Notes: generated by a model from the letters alone, not told the origin. Positions 45,769 through 55,643 are shown, numbered from the stretch's first letter. The stretch is DNA of 64,000 nucleotides from Acidisoma cellulosilyticum (GCF_020621385.1 NZ_JAESVA010000016.1:35738-99737), one strand, 5' to 3'. Made by a program: numbers and translations.

Positions 45769-45967
45769 CTACCACCCGAAGGAATAATCCTCCCAATCGA
45801 GACATAGGCTCTCGCCCGAAGCCATGTGGCGCTCGACGACATCAGCAACGCTGCGCACGCTCGGCTCCAGCGCCATTTCAGCCTCAACGGTGCCTACGAG
45901 CGTGCCCATTTCGGTTGACACCCACCCAGGATGAATCGACAGCACGGTGGGTCTGCTAGCGAACTTT
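45769..45967 (-). pseudogene. SDR oxidoreductase C-terminal remnant, cut by ISL3
   Basis: The last 66 or so residues read VLSIHPGWVSTEMGTLVGTVEAEMAL, then SVADVVERHMASGE and LDWEDYSFGW. This is the C-terminal part of a C-factor-type short-chain dehydrogenase (the HPGWV-T-MG block). The N-terminal Rossmann core is absent; the frame runs directly into the ISL3 terminal repeat at 45968. Confidence 0.6.
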
Positions 45968-46867
45968 GGGTTCTTCCGCATAAAGCGTGCAGATATGGGT
46001 TGTACTCCGAGTCAAGATCTGAGAGCGTAGGGATTCACAACTCATTGGATCCTGTACGCTGTGCTTTGTCGTCATCCTCTCGAAATTCCCTCGTGCTTGT
46101 TACTATGCCAGGTTGCTTCGAAGTCCGATGGCGTATGGATCGACGTTGAACCGCGGGCGCGGTCTGCGCGCTGTCCGGCTTGCGGCGATCATTCGCGGCA
46201 AATTCACAGTCGCTATCATCGAAAGCTTTCCGATCGGCCTTGGCAAGGGCAACGGACCATCCTGGTCGTCTTAGCACCACGTCTCCGATGTTCCCAATCG
46301 GCTTGCGGGCGCCGGACATTTATTGAACCTCTCGATGAGGTCGTACCTCGTCGTGGTAGGTACACAAACCGTCTCGCCGACCTGTCAGGGCGACCGCGGT
46401 CCGTGCGCCGACGCGGGACGCGTTGGTTGTATATTCGGCGAGAAAGTTGTCGATCACAGATTGAGAAATAACCTTCCTTGATCCAATCCCAAAACGACTT
46501 TGCTGAACCGTCCCAATCGGCTGAGGTAAACCTTCGCGGATGCCTGTTGATAGCCTTTATCGAACAACTACGCCGCGACGCGGTCCAGATCGTTGCCCAG
46601 GCCGCCCCCTCTCGGGCGGCGCAGAACCCTGCTTGAGATCGGCGAGACGACGCCGCTTGCAAGATTTGCCACAAGTCTTAGGCGCGACGTCAATGCCATC
46701 AAGAATGCGCCGGCGACACCCTGGACCACCAGCCCGGTCGAAGGGCAGATCAACAAGCTAAAAATGATCAAGCGCACAATGCATGGCCGCGCAGGATTCC
46801 AACTCCTTCGCGCTCGGATTCTGCATTCAATAGCCAGTCGATCTGCACGCTTTATGCGGAAGAACTC
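45968..46867 (+). mobile_element. ISL3-family element, internally deleted
   Basis: A 27-bp terminal inverted repeat is present at both ends (45968-45994, beginning GGGTTCTTCCGCATAAAG, and 46841-46867), matching 26 of 27 positions. The element is only 900 bp, whereas ISL3 members are usually 1.3 kb or longer, so the centre is deleted. No 8-bp target duplication is visible (CGAACTTT and AAAATTGG). Confidence 0.75.
46081..46840 (+). pseudogene. ISL3-family transposase remnants
   Basis: The N-terminal zinc-finger block is readable (ARCPACGDHSRQIHSRYHRKL, then DRPWQGQRTILVVL), and so is the C-terminal DDE-side block in another frame (ATPWTTSPVEGQINKLKMIK, HGRAGFQLLRARIL, 46593-46830). Most of the catalytic domain between them is missing or frameshifted. 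Confidence 0.75.
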
Positions 46868-47068
46868 AAAATTGGGAGCGCCAACTCCCCCTTGGCCTGG
46901 CTGATCAAAACTGCAATCCTGAATCACAAGCAATGAATTGGTCGCAGGTCCCAGCCACGCCTGCACCCGCGTGGCGGTGTATGGTCACACACACGACAGA
47001 GCCTTCCCGAAGGCATATTGACGTCTTGAGATCTTACCGTCCGCCTCGACCGTTGATGGGAGGTGCGT

Positions 47069-47605
47069 TTAAGCCCTCCGTCCCAACCACTCCCCCCGCG
47101 TCTGCATCCAAAGATCCGCCTCTGCCCCAACGAAAGGTTCCGGCCGATCCACTTTCCCGCACAGAACCGAGCCTAATCGCCGAGCGAGGGCTGCCGAGCC
47201 CTCGTTGGCCTGCTCAATCGTGTGGATGACCTCCGTCCAATCGAGCGTCGCGAAAACCCAATCGATCGCGGCAATGGTGCCTTCCAGGGCAAAGCCCCGC
47301 CCTTGGGCAGCACGGGTGATGCCCCAAGTGATTTCGTTGCCGGGCCAGCCCACTGGACGCCAGGGGCCGATGCGGCCGATCCACTGGCCAGTCTCTTTCT
47401 CGATTACGGAAAACATGGAGAAGCCCTGCAGCGACCAGCAACCGGCAGCGATCGCAATGCTGCGCCAGGCTTGGGTGCGGGTCTGGGGACCGCCGAGAAA
47501 GCGTGTCGAGTGCTCGTCGGCCAGGAAGGCGGCCCAAGCGTCGAAGTCGTCCGCGATGGGCGGGCGCATCAGCAGGCGTTTGGTTTCCAGTATGGGTATA
47601 GTCAT
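47069..47605 (-). CDS. GNAT-family N-acetyltransferase, RimJ/RimL type
   Basis: This 178-residue GNAT protein has ETKRLLMRPPIADDFDAWAAFL at the start, GQWIGRIGPW in strand 4, and the acetyl-CoA loop WGITRAAQGRGFALEGTIAAIDW (Q/RxxGxG/A pattern). It would transfer acetyl to an N-terminus or small amine. It is apparently intact but stands alone among IS remnants. Confidence 0.88.
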   Translation of the reverse strand: MTIPILETKRLLMRPPIADDFDAWAAFLADEHSTRFLGGPQTRTQAWRSIAIAAGCWSLQGFSMFSVIEKETGQWIGRIGPWRPVGWPGNEITWGITRAAQGRGFALEGTIAAIDWVFATLDWTEVIHTIEQANEGSAALARRLGSVLCGKVDRPEPFVGAEADLWMQTRGEWLGRRA

Positions 47606-47750
47606 AGTTTACTTGAAAGCTCTGAACCCGAACGCCTATGGCACGCGAGTGGCCTGTCCGCGAGACATTCTGCGGACAGACAACCCGGCACTCGCAAGAT
47701 TACAGCGGCGGCGACCCGATATCGTGCCGCCCCAACATCTTGAAGGCTAA

Positions 47751-48465
47751 GAGAGCTTTTCAAAACCATCATGTGAGTGCGCGCATACAGATCAAAGAGC
47801 CTGCGATCAGAGTGAAGGCGAGATGAATGTTGGCTCTGCGTTCGTAACGGACAGTAAGGCGCCCGAACCGAGGGAGCCAGGCAAAGGTTCGCTCGACAAC
47901 CCAACGATGTTTTCCAAGATGGCTGCTGCTTTCAATCGCTTTTCTGGCAATCCGATGTTTGAAGCCGCGGTATGTGCATGCCCTACGACAACGCGTGTAA
48001 TCATATCCCTTGTCAGCATGCAGTTTCCCCGGCCGGCGCCTTGGGCGTCCCCGCTTTCCATGCAGGGATGGAAGGGCATCAAGAAGTCACTTAAGCATGC
48101 GGCTATCATGAATAATGGCTCTAGTCAAAAGGACTGTATTCGGAACGCCCTGTCGATCGGTGATGATGTGGCGTTTCGTATCCGGGCGTCCGCGATCCCT
48201 AGGGCTCGGTCCTGTGGCTTCGCTCCCCTTTTGCTGCAGTCGAAGCGTATCCATGCAGGCCCGGCCCCAATCCAGCCAGTCAGCTTGATAGAGGCGCGTC
48301 AGCAACTCACGATGTAAACCGTCCCACACACCGGCTATCTGCCAATCCCGAAGACACATCCAACAGGGCGCGCCAGAACCGCAACCCAACTCCCGAGGCA
48401 GCATTTCCCATGGAATGCCGGTCAGCAACACAAACAAGATCCCCGTCAGCGCCGCTCGGTCGAAA
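47751..48465 (-). pseudogene. IS5-family (IS427-like) transposase, degraded
   Basis: Read leftward: DRAALTGILFVLLTGIPWEMLPRELG, then DWQIAGVWDGLHRELLTRL, GSEATGPSPRDRGRPDTKRHII, and in a second frame the C-terminal KHRWVVERTFAWLPRFGRLTVRYERR block. These are the hallmarks of IS5/IS427-type DDE transposases. Stops and frameshifts break it (one after RMLK near 48087). A terminal-repeat-like GAGAGCTTTTCAAA lies near 47751. Confidence 0.75.
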
Positions 48466-48749
48466 ATGCAAGATCAAGGGCACGAGGTCCGGCTTAAGCC
48501 ACCTGAATATGTGTGTTCCTACGTTAAGGCACAGAAGAACGACGACCGGGATGCCGAGGCAATTGCCGAAGCCGCCACCAGGCCGGCGATGCGGTTCGTC
48601 GAGCTAAAGAGCGAGACGCGGCTCAACATGGAGAGCTTTCATCGTGCACGCGATCGGCTGGTTAGTGAGCGGACAGCTCTGATCAATCAACTACGCACTC
48701 TTCTTCTCGAGCGCGGCGTGATCGTTCTGCAGGGACGACGCAAGCTGGA
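48466..48749 (+). pseudogene. IS110-family transposase fragment
   Basis: The segment reads QDQGHEVRLKPPEYVCSYVKAQKNDDRDAEAIAEAATRPAMRFVELKS in parts and RDRLVSERTALINQLRTLLLERGV. This is the middle of the DEDD domain of an IS110 transposase. Both ends are cut, by the IS5 remnant on the left and by the IS6-type element at 48750 on the right. Confidence 0.75.
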
Positions 48750-49552
48750 GGGTTCTGGTGCAAAATTCTGTCGGTGTGGTAATCCCGGTGGATAATGGTT
48801 GGATACGGATGGTGGTCTTGGATAGTTGTTTTCGGATCATCATTTTGTGTATACGGTGGTATCTGCGTTTCAAGCTCAGTTTCCGCGATTTGGTAGAGAT
48901 GATGGCGGAGCGCGGCCTATCGATGGCGCACACCACCATCATGCGATGGGTGCGCCGCTATACACCCGAATGCGAACGACGCTGGCAGCGCTTCGCCATT
49001 CCGGCCGGGCAATCATGGAAAGTTGACGCAACCTATATCAAGGTCCGGGGAGAATGGGTGTATCTTTATCGGGCGGTTGATAGGTCTGGCCAAACCTTGG
49101 ATTTCCGTCTGAGCCGCCGGCGCGATGTGGCCGCTGCCAAAGCGTTCTTCAGCAAAGCGATCAAACGCCAAGGATCTGCGCCGCGGACGACCACGTTGGA
49201 CGGATATGCGGCTTCCCACCGGGCCGTGCATGAGATGAAGGAGGACGGCTTATTGGCGGCCGGCACAAAGCTGCGGTCGTCAAAATATTTGAACAATTTG
49301 ATCGAGCAGAATCATCGTGGGATGAAGGCCAGAACAGGGCCTACGCTCGGCTTCGAACGTTTCAAGACAGCCTCGATTACACTTGCCGGAATTGAATTGA
49401 TGCGCCGCGTATACGAAGGGCAATTCAACCTCCGGAAATTGAGCATCGAAGGCACAACCACGCCCGCTATCTGGAATGCAGTGCTAGAAGCATGAGGATA
49501 TGAGACCATATTTTTGTGCAATCCACCAAACACTCAGTTTGCACCAGAATCC
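48750..49552 (+). mobile_element. IS6-family element of a second type
   Basis: This 803-bp element is bounded by GGGTTCTGGTGCAAA (48750) and its near-perfect inverse TTTGCACCAGAATCC (ends 49552). It is distinct in ends and protein from copies A-D. It sits inside the IS110 fragment; flanks AAGCTGGA and CCCGTGCT do not match. Confidence 0.88.
48809..49495 (+). CDS. IS6-family transposase
   Basis: The transposase has 228 residues from the ATG at 48809. The helix-turn-helix reads LSFRDLVEMMAERGLSMAHTTIMRWVRRY. The DDE triad regions are KVDATYIKVRGEWVYLYRAVD, TTLDGYAASHRAV and KYLNNLIEQNHRGMKARTGP (Asp, Asp, Glu). It reads through without a break and may be active, unlike copies A-D of the other IS6 type. 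An in-frame GTG at 48758 inside the terminal repeat is a less likely start. Confidence 0.88.
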   Translation: MVVLDSCFRIIILCIRWYLRFKLSFRDLVEMMAERGLSMAHTTIMRWVRRYTPECERRWQRFAIPAGQSWKVDATYIKVRGEWVYLYRAVDRSGQTLDFRLSRRRDVAAAKAFFSKAIKRQGSAPRTTTLDGYAASHRAVHEMKEDGLLAAGTKLRSSKYLNNLIEQNHRGMKARTGPTLGFERFKTASITLAGIELMRRVYEGQFNLRKLSIEGTTTPAIWNAVLEA

Positions 49553-49642
49553 CCCGTGCTAGCCAAAAGCGCAACAAAGCCGGTCCGTGCGCCCTGCCAC
49601 ATGGCAACCATCTCCCTTACAACCCGATAGGCTGTGCTTAAC

Positions 49643-49655
49643 GTATATCATATAC
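49643..49655. promoter_or_regulatory. GntR operator, site 1 (autoregulation)
   Basis: GTATATCATATAC is a perfect 13-bp palindrome about 65 bp before the GntR gene. It overlaps a possible -10 element (TATACT), which would allow autorepression. Near-identical palindromes lie at 58581 and 60928. Confidence 0.6.
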
Positions 49656-49718
49656 TTCGTCACTTGAAATTTAAGCCGCACGGTGGCTTGGTCGATGCGG
49701 AGAAACAAGGAGCGTGAC

Positions 49719-50375
49719 GTGATAGCCGCGGTAGACCAGGGTAGCCTTTCCTTCAGGGTTTATCTTATGCTCAGGGACGCTCTGACGGAGGGCTCGTTCA
49801 GGCCTGGTGAACGGATCATCATCCACGAGCTTGCCACGAAGCTGGGAACCAGCGTCACACCTGTGCGTGAGGCCTGTCTTCGCCTCGTCAGCGAACGTGG
49901 CCTCGAACTTCGCTCGGGCCGTTTTGTGACCGTGCCAGACTTGACGCTTGAGCGCTACATGGAAATTCGGACCATTCGACTGGCGCTGGAGGGCCTGGCG
50001 GTGGAACTCGCCGCCGGCCTTGCCGAAGAGGCGGACATCGAAAGTCTGACCGAAATTCAGCGAAAATTCGAGGCGGCCCGGGAGAAAAAGGATTTTGCCT
50101 CCGAGAACAAGCTCAACCGCGATTTCCATCTCGGCGTCTACCGCCTATCCCGGATGAGTATTCTGGTCAATCACATTGAAAGTCTCTGGGTTTCCATGGG
50201 ACCGATCCTGAAAGTCTATCACGAGGAAATAAATGCCGATGCGTCAATTCCCGATCGGCACACAGCCCTTATCGCGTCTCTCAAAGTGCGCGATGCCGTG
50301 CGCGCCCGCGCCGCGCTTGAACAGGATCTGACCGAAGGCGGCACCGGCATTCTGCGCTATCTCAACGCGCTTTAG
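49719..50375 (+). CDS. GntR/FCD-family transcriptional regulator
   Basis: The protein has 218 residues from the GTG at 49719, which follows AAGGAG by 6 nt; an ATG at 49695 and a GTG at 49683 are alternatives. The winged helix reads SFRVYLMLRDALTEGSFRPGERIIIHELATKLGTSVTPVREACLRLVSERGLE, and the FCD ligand domain has YMEIRTIRLALEGLAVELAA, LNRDFHLGVYRLS and DRHTALIASLKVRD. It converges on the amidase gene with a 4-bp stop overlap. Its probable operator occurs at its own promoter and at two promoters of the acylase/transport operon, so it likely controls that operon. Confidence 0.92.
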   Translation: MIAAVDQGSLSFRVYLMLRDALTEGSFRPGERIIIHELATKLGTSVTPVREACLRLVSERGLELRSGRFVTVPDLTLERYMEIRTIRLALEGLAVELAAGLAEEADIESLTEIQRKFEAAREKKDFASENKLNRDFHLGVYRLSRMSILVNHIESLWVSMGPILKVYHEEINADASIPDRHTALIASLKVRDAVRARAALEQDLTEGGTGILRYLNAL

Positions 50376-51805
50376 ACGAGCGGAGGCATGCAATCTGCCC
50401 AAGGCCGTGCTTGTTCCAGCAAGGCTCCGACGCGAAGCACATCAGCGTCGCCGTGCCGCGGCCCCACGATCTGAACACCCGTCGGAAGGCCGTCATTGGC
50501 GAAGCCAGAGGGCACGCTCAAGGCAGGATGCCCGGTGAGATTGAAGGGATAGACGAAGCCGGTCCATTGCGGTTGCACGGGACCCATGGACTGGCCATCG
50601 ATCATCACGCTGTCGAAAGCGCCGTCAAAGGTCGCTGGCAGGGCCGTGCGGGTCAGCGTCGGAGAGATCAGAAGATCGTAGGTCAGGAACAGATCCTGCA
50701 CCGCCCGGAACAGCCGTGTCCGTGCTCCGATCGCCCGGATATAGGCGGCGACATCGTATTTCTTGCCGGCCTCGACATAGGCTCGCAGCACGCTGTCTGT
50801 TTTGTCGCCGAACCGCTCGACGATGGGCCCGAGATTATGGGCGATCGAGCACAGATAGAGCACGCGCTGGTCGTCGCTCATCCAGTCGATGGCGGCGGTT
50901 ACCTCCTCGACCTCGGCACCGAGGTCGCGCAGGGCACCGATCGACGCGAGCGTATTGGCCTCCACATCGGCCGCCACCGCCTTGTTCGCGGCCTTGGCGA
51001 TATAGCCGATGCGCAGACCTGACAGCGTCTCCGCCAGCAGCCTTGGAGAGACAGGGCCCAGCGCTGAGGCATTCGCCGTCCACGGGTCTTGCGCATCGGC
51101 CCCCCCCATGCAGGCGTGCATGACAGCCGCATCGGCGATGGTGCGTGTCAGCGGGCCGGCGGCTACGACATTGCCGAAAGCATCCCGCGAATCCTGGAAA
51201 GGAATGGCGCCGGTCGTGCCCTTGAAACCCACCAGACCGCAGCAGGCGGCCGGAATGCGGGTCGAACCGGCTCCGTCGCTGCCGAGACCGATCGGCCCGA
51301 GGCCGGAAGCAACCGCGGCTGCCGCGCCGCCGCTCGATCCTCCAGGCGTGCGACCGAGATCCCAGGGGTTCAGCGTCCTGCCATAGATCGGCGCGTCGGT
51401 TTGCCCCTTAATGCCGAATTCGGGTGTGGTCGACTTGCCAATCACGATCGCGCCCGCTGCGCGCAGACGGGTGACCAGCACATCGTCATGGTCCGGCACA
51501 TGATCAATATGGGCGATGCTGCCGAAGGTGGTCCGGATGCCCTGTGTCCGGAATAAATCCTTGATGCTGACCGGAATGCCGTGCAGCGGACCCAAGGGCT
51601 CGCCCGCCATCACCGCCGCCTCCGCCAGTTTGGCCGCCTCGCGAGCATGCTCTGCGGTCACCGTGACGAAGCAATTTAGCGTCGGCTGCAGCGCCTCCAC
51701 CCGTGACAGCACGGCGTCGATGTATTCGACCGGCGATATCTTTTTGCTGCGAATCAGTGCAGCGGCGGTGGTTGCCGGCACAAAGGCGAGCTCGTCGCTA
51801 TGCAT
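50372..51805 (-). CDS. Amidase signature family hydrolase
   Basis: This 477-residue amidase has the Ser-cisSer-Lys triad: Lys82 in HGIPVSIKDLF, cis-Ser157/158 in GRTPGGSSGGAAAAVASGL, and nucleophile Ser181 in GSDGAGSTRIPAACCG. The family hydrolyses amides of many kinds (GatA, indoleacetamide, allophanate, peptide amides). It is the last gene of the leftward operon, 2 bp after oppF, so it probably attacks a product or variant of the imported compound. No signal peptide; cytoplasmic. Confidence 0.92.
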   Translation of the reverse strand: MHSDELAFVPATTAAALIRSKKISPVEYIDAVLSRVEALQPTLNCFVTVTAEHAREAAKLAEAAVMAGEPLGPLHGIPVSIKDLFRTQGIRTTFGSIAHIDHVPDHDDVLVTRLRAAGAIVIGKSTTPEFGIKGQTDAPIYGRTLNPWDLGRTPGGSSGGAAAAVASGLGPIGLGSDGAGSTRIPAACCGLVGFKGTTGAIPFQDSRDAFGNVVAAGPLTRTIADAAVMHACMGGADAQDPWTANASALGPVSPRLLAETLSGLRIGYIAKAANKAVAADVEANTLASIGALRDLGAEVEEVTAAIDWMSDDQRVLYLCSIAHNLGPIVERFGDKTDSVLRAYVEAGKKYDVAAYIRAIGARTRLFRAVQDLFLTYDLLISPTLTRTALPATFDGAFDSVMIDGQSMGPVQPQWTGFVYPFNLTGHPALSVPSGFANDGLPTGVQIVGPRHGDADVLRVGALLEQARPWADCMPPLV

Positions 51806-51807
51806 GG

Positions 51808-52800
51808 CTATGGCTCCGTCGTTTCGGCTGCGGTGAAAAGATGGCAGGCGACCTGCCGCCCGGGCGCGATCTCCAGCAGGCGCGGACTCTCGTCGCGACA
51901 GCGTGGCATGACATGCGGGCAGCGCGTGTGAAACCGGCAGCCTGATGGTGGCGCCAGCAGGCTTGGCACTTCGCCCGGGATCGTGCGCGGCCTGATCCGT
52001 GTGGGATCGGGGCGGGGCATCGCATCGAGCAACGCCCGGGTGTAAGGGTGAAGCGGGTCGGCATAGAGATCGGCGTTCCGCGCAATCTCGACGATCGAGC
52101 CTGCATACATCACCGCGACCCGTCGGGCGATGGCGCGCACCACCGTCATGTCATGCGCAATGAACAGATAGCTCAGACCGAAGCGGTCCTGCAGATCCAT
52201 GAGCAAATTGACGATCTGCGCCTGCATCGACACATCCAGCGCCGAAACCGGTTCGTCGCAAACCACGAAGTCGGGCGAGAGCGACAGCGCGCGGGCAATG
52301 ACGATACGTTGCCGCTGACCACCCGAGAATTCGTGCGGAAAGCGGTCTGCGCTGTCCCGCGGCAGGCCGACCAGTTCCAGCAATTGCCGCACCCGGTCAT
52401 CGCGATCCCGGCGGGAATGTTTGCCGGCGATATCGATCGGCTCGGCAATCGAATGACCGACGCGAATGCGCGGGTTCAATGCTGCATGCGGGTCCTGGAA
52501 CACGAATTGCACGCGCGAGCGCACAGCGGCGAAATTCGCCGCACGGTCGGCCCCGGTGACACTGCGCCCAAACAGCCGCACGCTGCCGCCTGTTGGTTTC
52601 AGCAGGCCCACGAGAATGCGCCCCACGGTGGATTTACCGGAACCGGATTCGCCGACCAGGCCCAACGTCTCGGCAGAACCAATGTCGAATGTCAGGTCGT
52701 GCAGAACTTGGACCATGGTCGGGCGTCTACCCGCGCCTCCCGATCCGAAGCTCATGGTAAGATCGCGGACCTCGACGGAGGTTTCGCTGGTCACAGGCAT
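51808..52800 (-). CDS. Dipeptide/oligopeptide ABC transporter ATPase, OppF/DppF type
   Basis: The protein has 330 residues. Walker A is [10 protein letters not shown]-loop FVFQDPHAALNPR, signature FSGGQRQRIVIARAL and Walker B FVVCDEPVSALDV. The C-terminal OppF/DppF iron-sulphur-like cysteines are in GCRFHTRCPHVMPRC. It overlaps oppD by 10 bp. Confidence 0.93.
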   Translation of the reverse strand: MPVTSETSVEVRDLTMSFGSGGAGRRPTMVQVLHDLTFDIGSAETLGLVGESGSGKSTVGRILVGLLKPTGGSVRLFGRSVTGADRAANFAAVRSRVQFVFQDPHAALNPRIRVGHSIAEPIDIAGKHSRRDRDDRVRQLLELVGLPRDSADRFPHEFSGGQRQRIVIARALSLSPDFVVCDEPVSALDVSMQAQIVNLLMDLQDRFGLSYLFIAHDMTVVRAIARRVAVMYAGSIVEIARNADLYADPLHPYTRALLDAMPRPDPTRIRPRTIPGEVPSLLAPPSGCRFHTRCPHVMPRCRDESPRLLEIAPGRQVACHLFTAAETTEP

Positions 52801-53792
52801 GCTGGCGCCAGGGCTTGCGAGCGCGGGGTGCAGCGGACGTCGTGATTCTCGCTAATTGATACGAGTGCGGGGACGGCCGCACGGCAGACCGCTTCGACAT
52901 GCGCGCAACGGGGGCCGAAGCGGCAACCAGGAATGCTTTCGTCCGGGTCGGGCACCCGACCGGGAATGGAACCAAGCCGCTGCCCGGGAATGTCGCGTCC
53001 GCGAAGGGACGTCATCAGTCCTTCGGTATAGGGATGCCGCGGCGCGCTAAACAATGTCCCAACCGGGGCCTGTTCCACGATGCGCCCTGCATACATGACG
53101 ACGACGCGATGAGCGAACTCCGCGATCACGCCGAGATCGTGAGAGATCATCATCACCGCCATGCCAAGCTCGGCACGCAAATCCCGCAACAGTTCCAGGA
53201 TCTGCGCCTGGATGGTGACATCGAGCGCCGTTGTCGGTTCGTCGGCTATCAGCAGACGGGGCCGGCAAGCGATCGCAATCGCGATCATGACGCGCTGACG
53301 CATGCCGCCCGACAAACGATGCGGATACTCGTCAGCGCGGCGCGGCGCATCGGCGATGCGGACCAGGTCGAGCAGCTCGATCGCCCGGCTGCGCCCCTCG
53401 GCACGTGACAGCCCCTGATGCAGCCGCAGGGATTCCGAGATCTGATCCGCAATCGTGAGCACGGGATTGAGCGACGACATCGGGTCCTGGAATACCATCG
53501 CAATGTCGCCGCCGCGCACGCGGCGCAAGTCCCGCTCAGGGGCCCGCAGCAGGTCACGGCCGTCCAGCATGATGCTGCCGCGTGCCGCGCGGGCCGTGCC
53601 GCGCGCATGCAGTCGCAGGATCGACAGCGCCGTCACGCTTTTGCCGCTGCCGGATTCGCCCACCACGCCCAGGCACTCGCCGGCATTGATATCGAGCGAT
53701 ATATCCTCGATAGCGCTGACCCAGCCGCGATCGGTGCGAAACTGCACGGTCAGGTCGCGGATTGAGACGAGCGCGTCAGCTGGCATCGTCAT
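52791..53792 (-). CDS. Dipeptide/oligopeptide ABC transporter ATPase, OppD/DppD type
   Basis: The protein has 333 residues from the ATG at 53792, which overlaps the oppC stop (ATGA). Walker A is [10 protein letters not shown]-loop [13 protein letters not shown], signature [15 protein letters not shown] and Walker [14 protein letters not shown], with the C-terminal block [15 protein letters not shown]. It pairs with OppF to power peptide-type import. Confidence 0.93.
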   Translation of the reverse strand: MTMPADALVSIRDLTVQFRTDRGWVSAIEDISLDINAGECLGVVGESGSGKSVTALSILRLHARGTARAARGSIMLDGRDLLRAPERDLRRVRGGDIAMVFQDPMSSLNPVLTIADQISESLRLHQGLSRAEGRSRAIELLDLVRIADAPRRADEYPHRLSGGMRQRVMIAIAIACRPRLLIADEPTTALDVTIQAQILELLRDLRAELGMAVMMISHDLGVIAEFAHRVVVMYAGRIVEQAPVGTLFSAPRHPYTEGLMTSLRGRDIPGQRLGSIPGRVPDPDESIPGCRFGPRCAHVEAVCRAAVPALVSISENHDVRCTPRSQALAPACL

Positions 53793-54673
53793 CCCTTCAG
53801 CTTCGGGTCGAGCACGTCCCGCAGACCATCGCCGAGCAGGTTGAGGCCGATCGTGGCGAGGCTGATGCCGATGCCCGGGAACAGCACGATCCACCATGCC
53901 TGCAACGCGTAGTCGCGGCCCTCGGCGATGATATTGCCCCAGCTCGGCGTCGGCGGCTGCACGCCGACACCAAGGAAGCTCAAGGCCGCCTCGGCCAAAA
54001 TCGCATAAGCAAAGACGAAGCTCAGATGCACCAGCAATGGGCCGATGCTGTTCGGCAGAATATGGCGCAGCATGATCCGCGGTGCTCGCGCACCCGCGAT
54101 TAGCGCCGCCTGGACATAGTCGAGTTCTCGCACCACCAGTGCCGATGCGCGGACAATCCGCACGCCGGGCGGCACATAGGCCACCGACAGCGCGATGATG
54201 ACGCTGTTCATGCTGGGTCCCAAGGCCGCGGTGATGCCGAGCGCCAGGAGGATGGCCGGGAACGACATGAGCGCGTCCATCAGACGCATGATCGCGCCTT
54301 CCAGGCTGCGGAACTGCGCTGCCAGCACGCCCAGGGTGGTTCCGAAAACGCCCGCGATCGCCGCGACGGCGAAGCCGACCCAGAGAGAGACGCGCGCGCC
54401 GTAAAGCACCCGCGTAAAGATGTCGCGGCCAAACATATCCGTGCCAAACAGGAACTTCGCCTGGGGCGGGCTGAAGCGATGGCTTATATGCATCGCGGAC
54501 GGTTTGGTGTTCGTCAGCATCGGTCCCAGCACGGCGGCAATTGCCAGGACACCGACCAGAAAAAAGCCGATCTGGAACGAACGATGTGCGACCAGCCGCC
54601 GCAGAATCATCGAACGCTGCCGCGGTGCCAGCGTCGTCGCTGCGAATTCCGGAACCGTCGAGGCCTCAATCAT
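53789..54673 (-). CDS. Dipeptide/oligopeptide ABC transporter permease, OppC/DppC type
   Basis: This 294-residue permease starts at the ATG at 54673, overlapping the oppB stop. Traits are FLFGTDMFGRDIFTRVLYGARVSLWVGF near the first third, REL-DYVQAALIAGARAPRIMLRHILPNSIGPL as the EAA loop, and AALSFLGVGVQPPTPSWGNII, which are diagnostic of OppC/DppC. The frame is open to 54706, but that lies in oppB. Confidence 0.92.
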   Translation of the reverse strand: MIEASTVPEFAATTLAPRQRSMILRRLVAHRSFQIGFFLVGVLAIAAVLGPMLTNTKPSAMHISHRFSPPQAKFLFGTDMFGRDIFTRVLYGARVSLWVGFAVAAIAGVFGTTLGVLAAQFRSLEGAIMRLMDALMSFPAILLALGITAALGPSMNSVIIALSVAYVPPGVRIVRASALVVRELDYVQAALIAGARAPRIMLRHILPNSIGPLLVHLSFVFAYAILAEAALSFLGVGVQPPTPSWGNIIAEGRDYALQAWWIVLFPGIGISLATIGLNLLGDGLRDVLDPKLKG

Positions 54674-55619
54674 AGCGCACCCGCGGATCGGCAAAACTAT
54701 AGGCAAGATCGACGATCAGATTGATCAGGACGAACGTGAGACCGTAGATCAGCATGACGCCCTGCACCAGGGGATAGTCGCGTGCCAGGATGCCCTCCAC
54801 CACCAGGCGGCCGACACCCGGCAGCGCGAAGACCTGCTCGATCACCACGGAGCCGCCGATCGCCGCAGAGAGCAAGATTCCGGTCGCCGTGATGACCATG
54901 ACGAGGGCATTGCGAAATGCATGCTTGCTGACGATCCGCCACTCACTGATGCCCTTCGAGCGGGCGGTACGGATGAAGTCCTGACCGAACACGTCGAGCA
55001 TGGCGGAGCGCGTCATGCGGGACAGGAACCCAATCTCGAACAGGGACAGAATGATTGACGGCAGCAGCAAGGCACGAAGCCACTGCGCGGGGTTCTGCGC
55101 GAAGGGCACGTATCCGCTGGAGGGGAACCAGCCGAGAACCACGCTGAACAATGCGACGGCAAGGCCGGCAACCCAGAATGACGGCACGGAGACGCCGACA
55201 AGCGCTACCGTCATCACCGACGAATCGATCCAGCTTCCCCGGTAGTAGGCGGCCAATGAACCGAGGCCGATGCCGATGGGCAGCGTGATGGCAAGAGAAA
55301 GTCCGGCAAGCGACAGCGTGACAGGCAGTCGCTGCAGCATCGCGCTCGCGACAGTCTGGTTGAGCACCAGCGAATTGCCGAAATTGCCATGGACGATGTG
55401 CAGGAACCAGATGCCGAGCTGCACGATAAACGGCCGGTCGAGCCCCAGACTGTGCCGCACCGCCTCAATTGCGGCGGGCGTTGCCTGGTCTCCCGCGATG
55501 ATCACGGCGGGGTCACCCGGAAGCAGGTTCAGAACCAGGAACGCCAGGATCGACACGATCAGGACGACCGGCACCGCCTGGAGCAGCTTGATCAGGATCA
55601 GGCGAATCGCCGGGGTCAC
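54666..55619 (-). CDS. Dipeptide/oligopeptide ABC transporter permease, OppB/DppB type
   Basis: This 317-residue permease starts at the GTG at 55619. FLVLNLLPGDPAVIIAGDQATPAAIEAVRHSLGLDRPFIVQ in parts, FIRTARSKGISEWRIVSKHAFRNALVMVI (EAA loop) and VIEQVFALPGVGRLVVEGILARDYPLVQG are typical of OppB/DppB. It forms the channel with OppC. Confidence 0.92.
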   Translation of the reverse strand: MTPAIRLILIKLLQAVPVVLIVSILAFLVLNLLPGDPAVIIAGDQATPAAIEAVRHSLGLDRPFIVQLGIWFLHIVHGNFGNSLVLNQTVASAMLQRLPVTLSLAGLSLAITLPIGIGLGSLAAYYRGSWIDSSVMTVALVGVSVPSFWVAGLAVALFSVVLGWFPSSGYVPFAQNPAQWLRALLLPSIILSLFEIGFLSRMTRSAMLDVFGQDFIRTARSKGISEWRIVSKHAFRNALVMVITATGILLSAAIGGSVVIEQVFALPGVGRLVVEGILARDYPLVQGVMLIYGLTFVLINLIVDLAYSFADPRVRYD

Positions 55620-55643
55620 CGGCGACGTGCCGCGGCATGCGGG

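Noticed and set aside
45421..45887. 183-codon minus frame overlapping the SDR remnant
   Set aside because: Ser/Arg/Ala-rich low-information sequence, out of frame with the SDR motifs, no ribosome-binding site.
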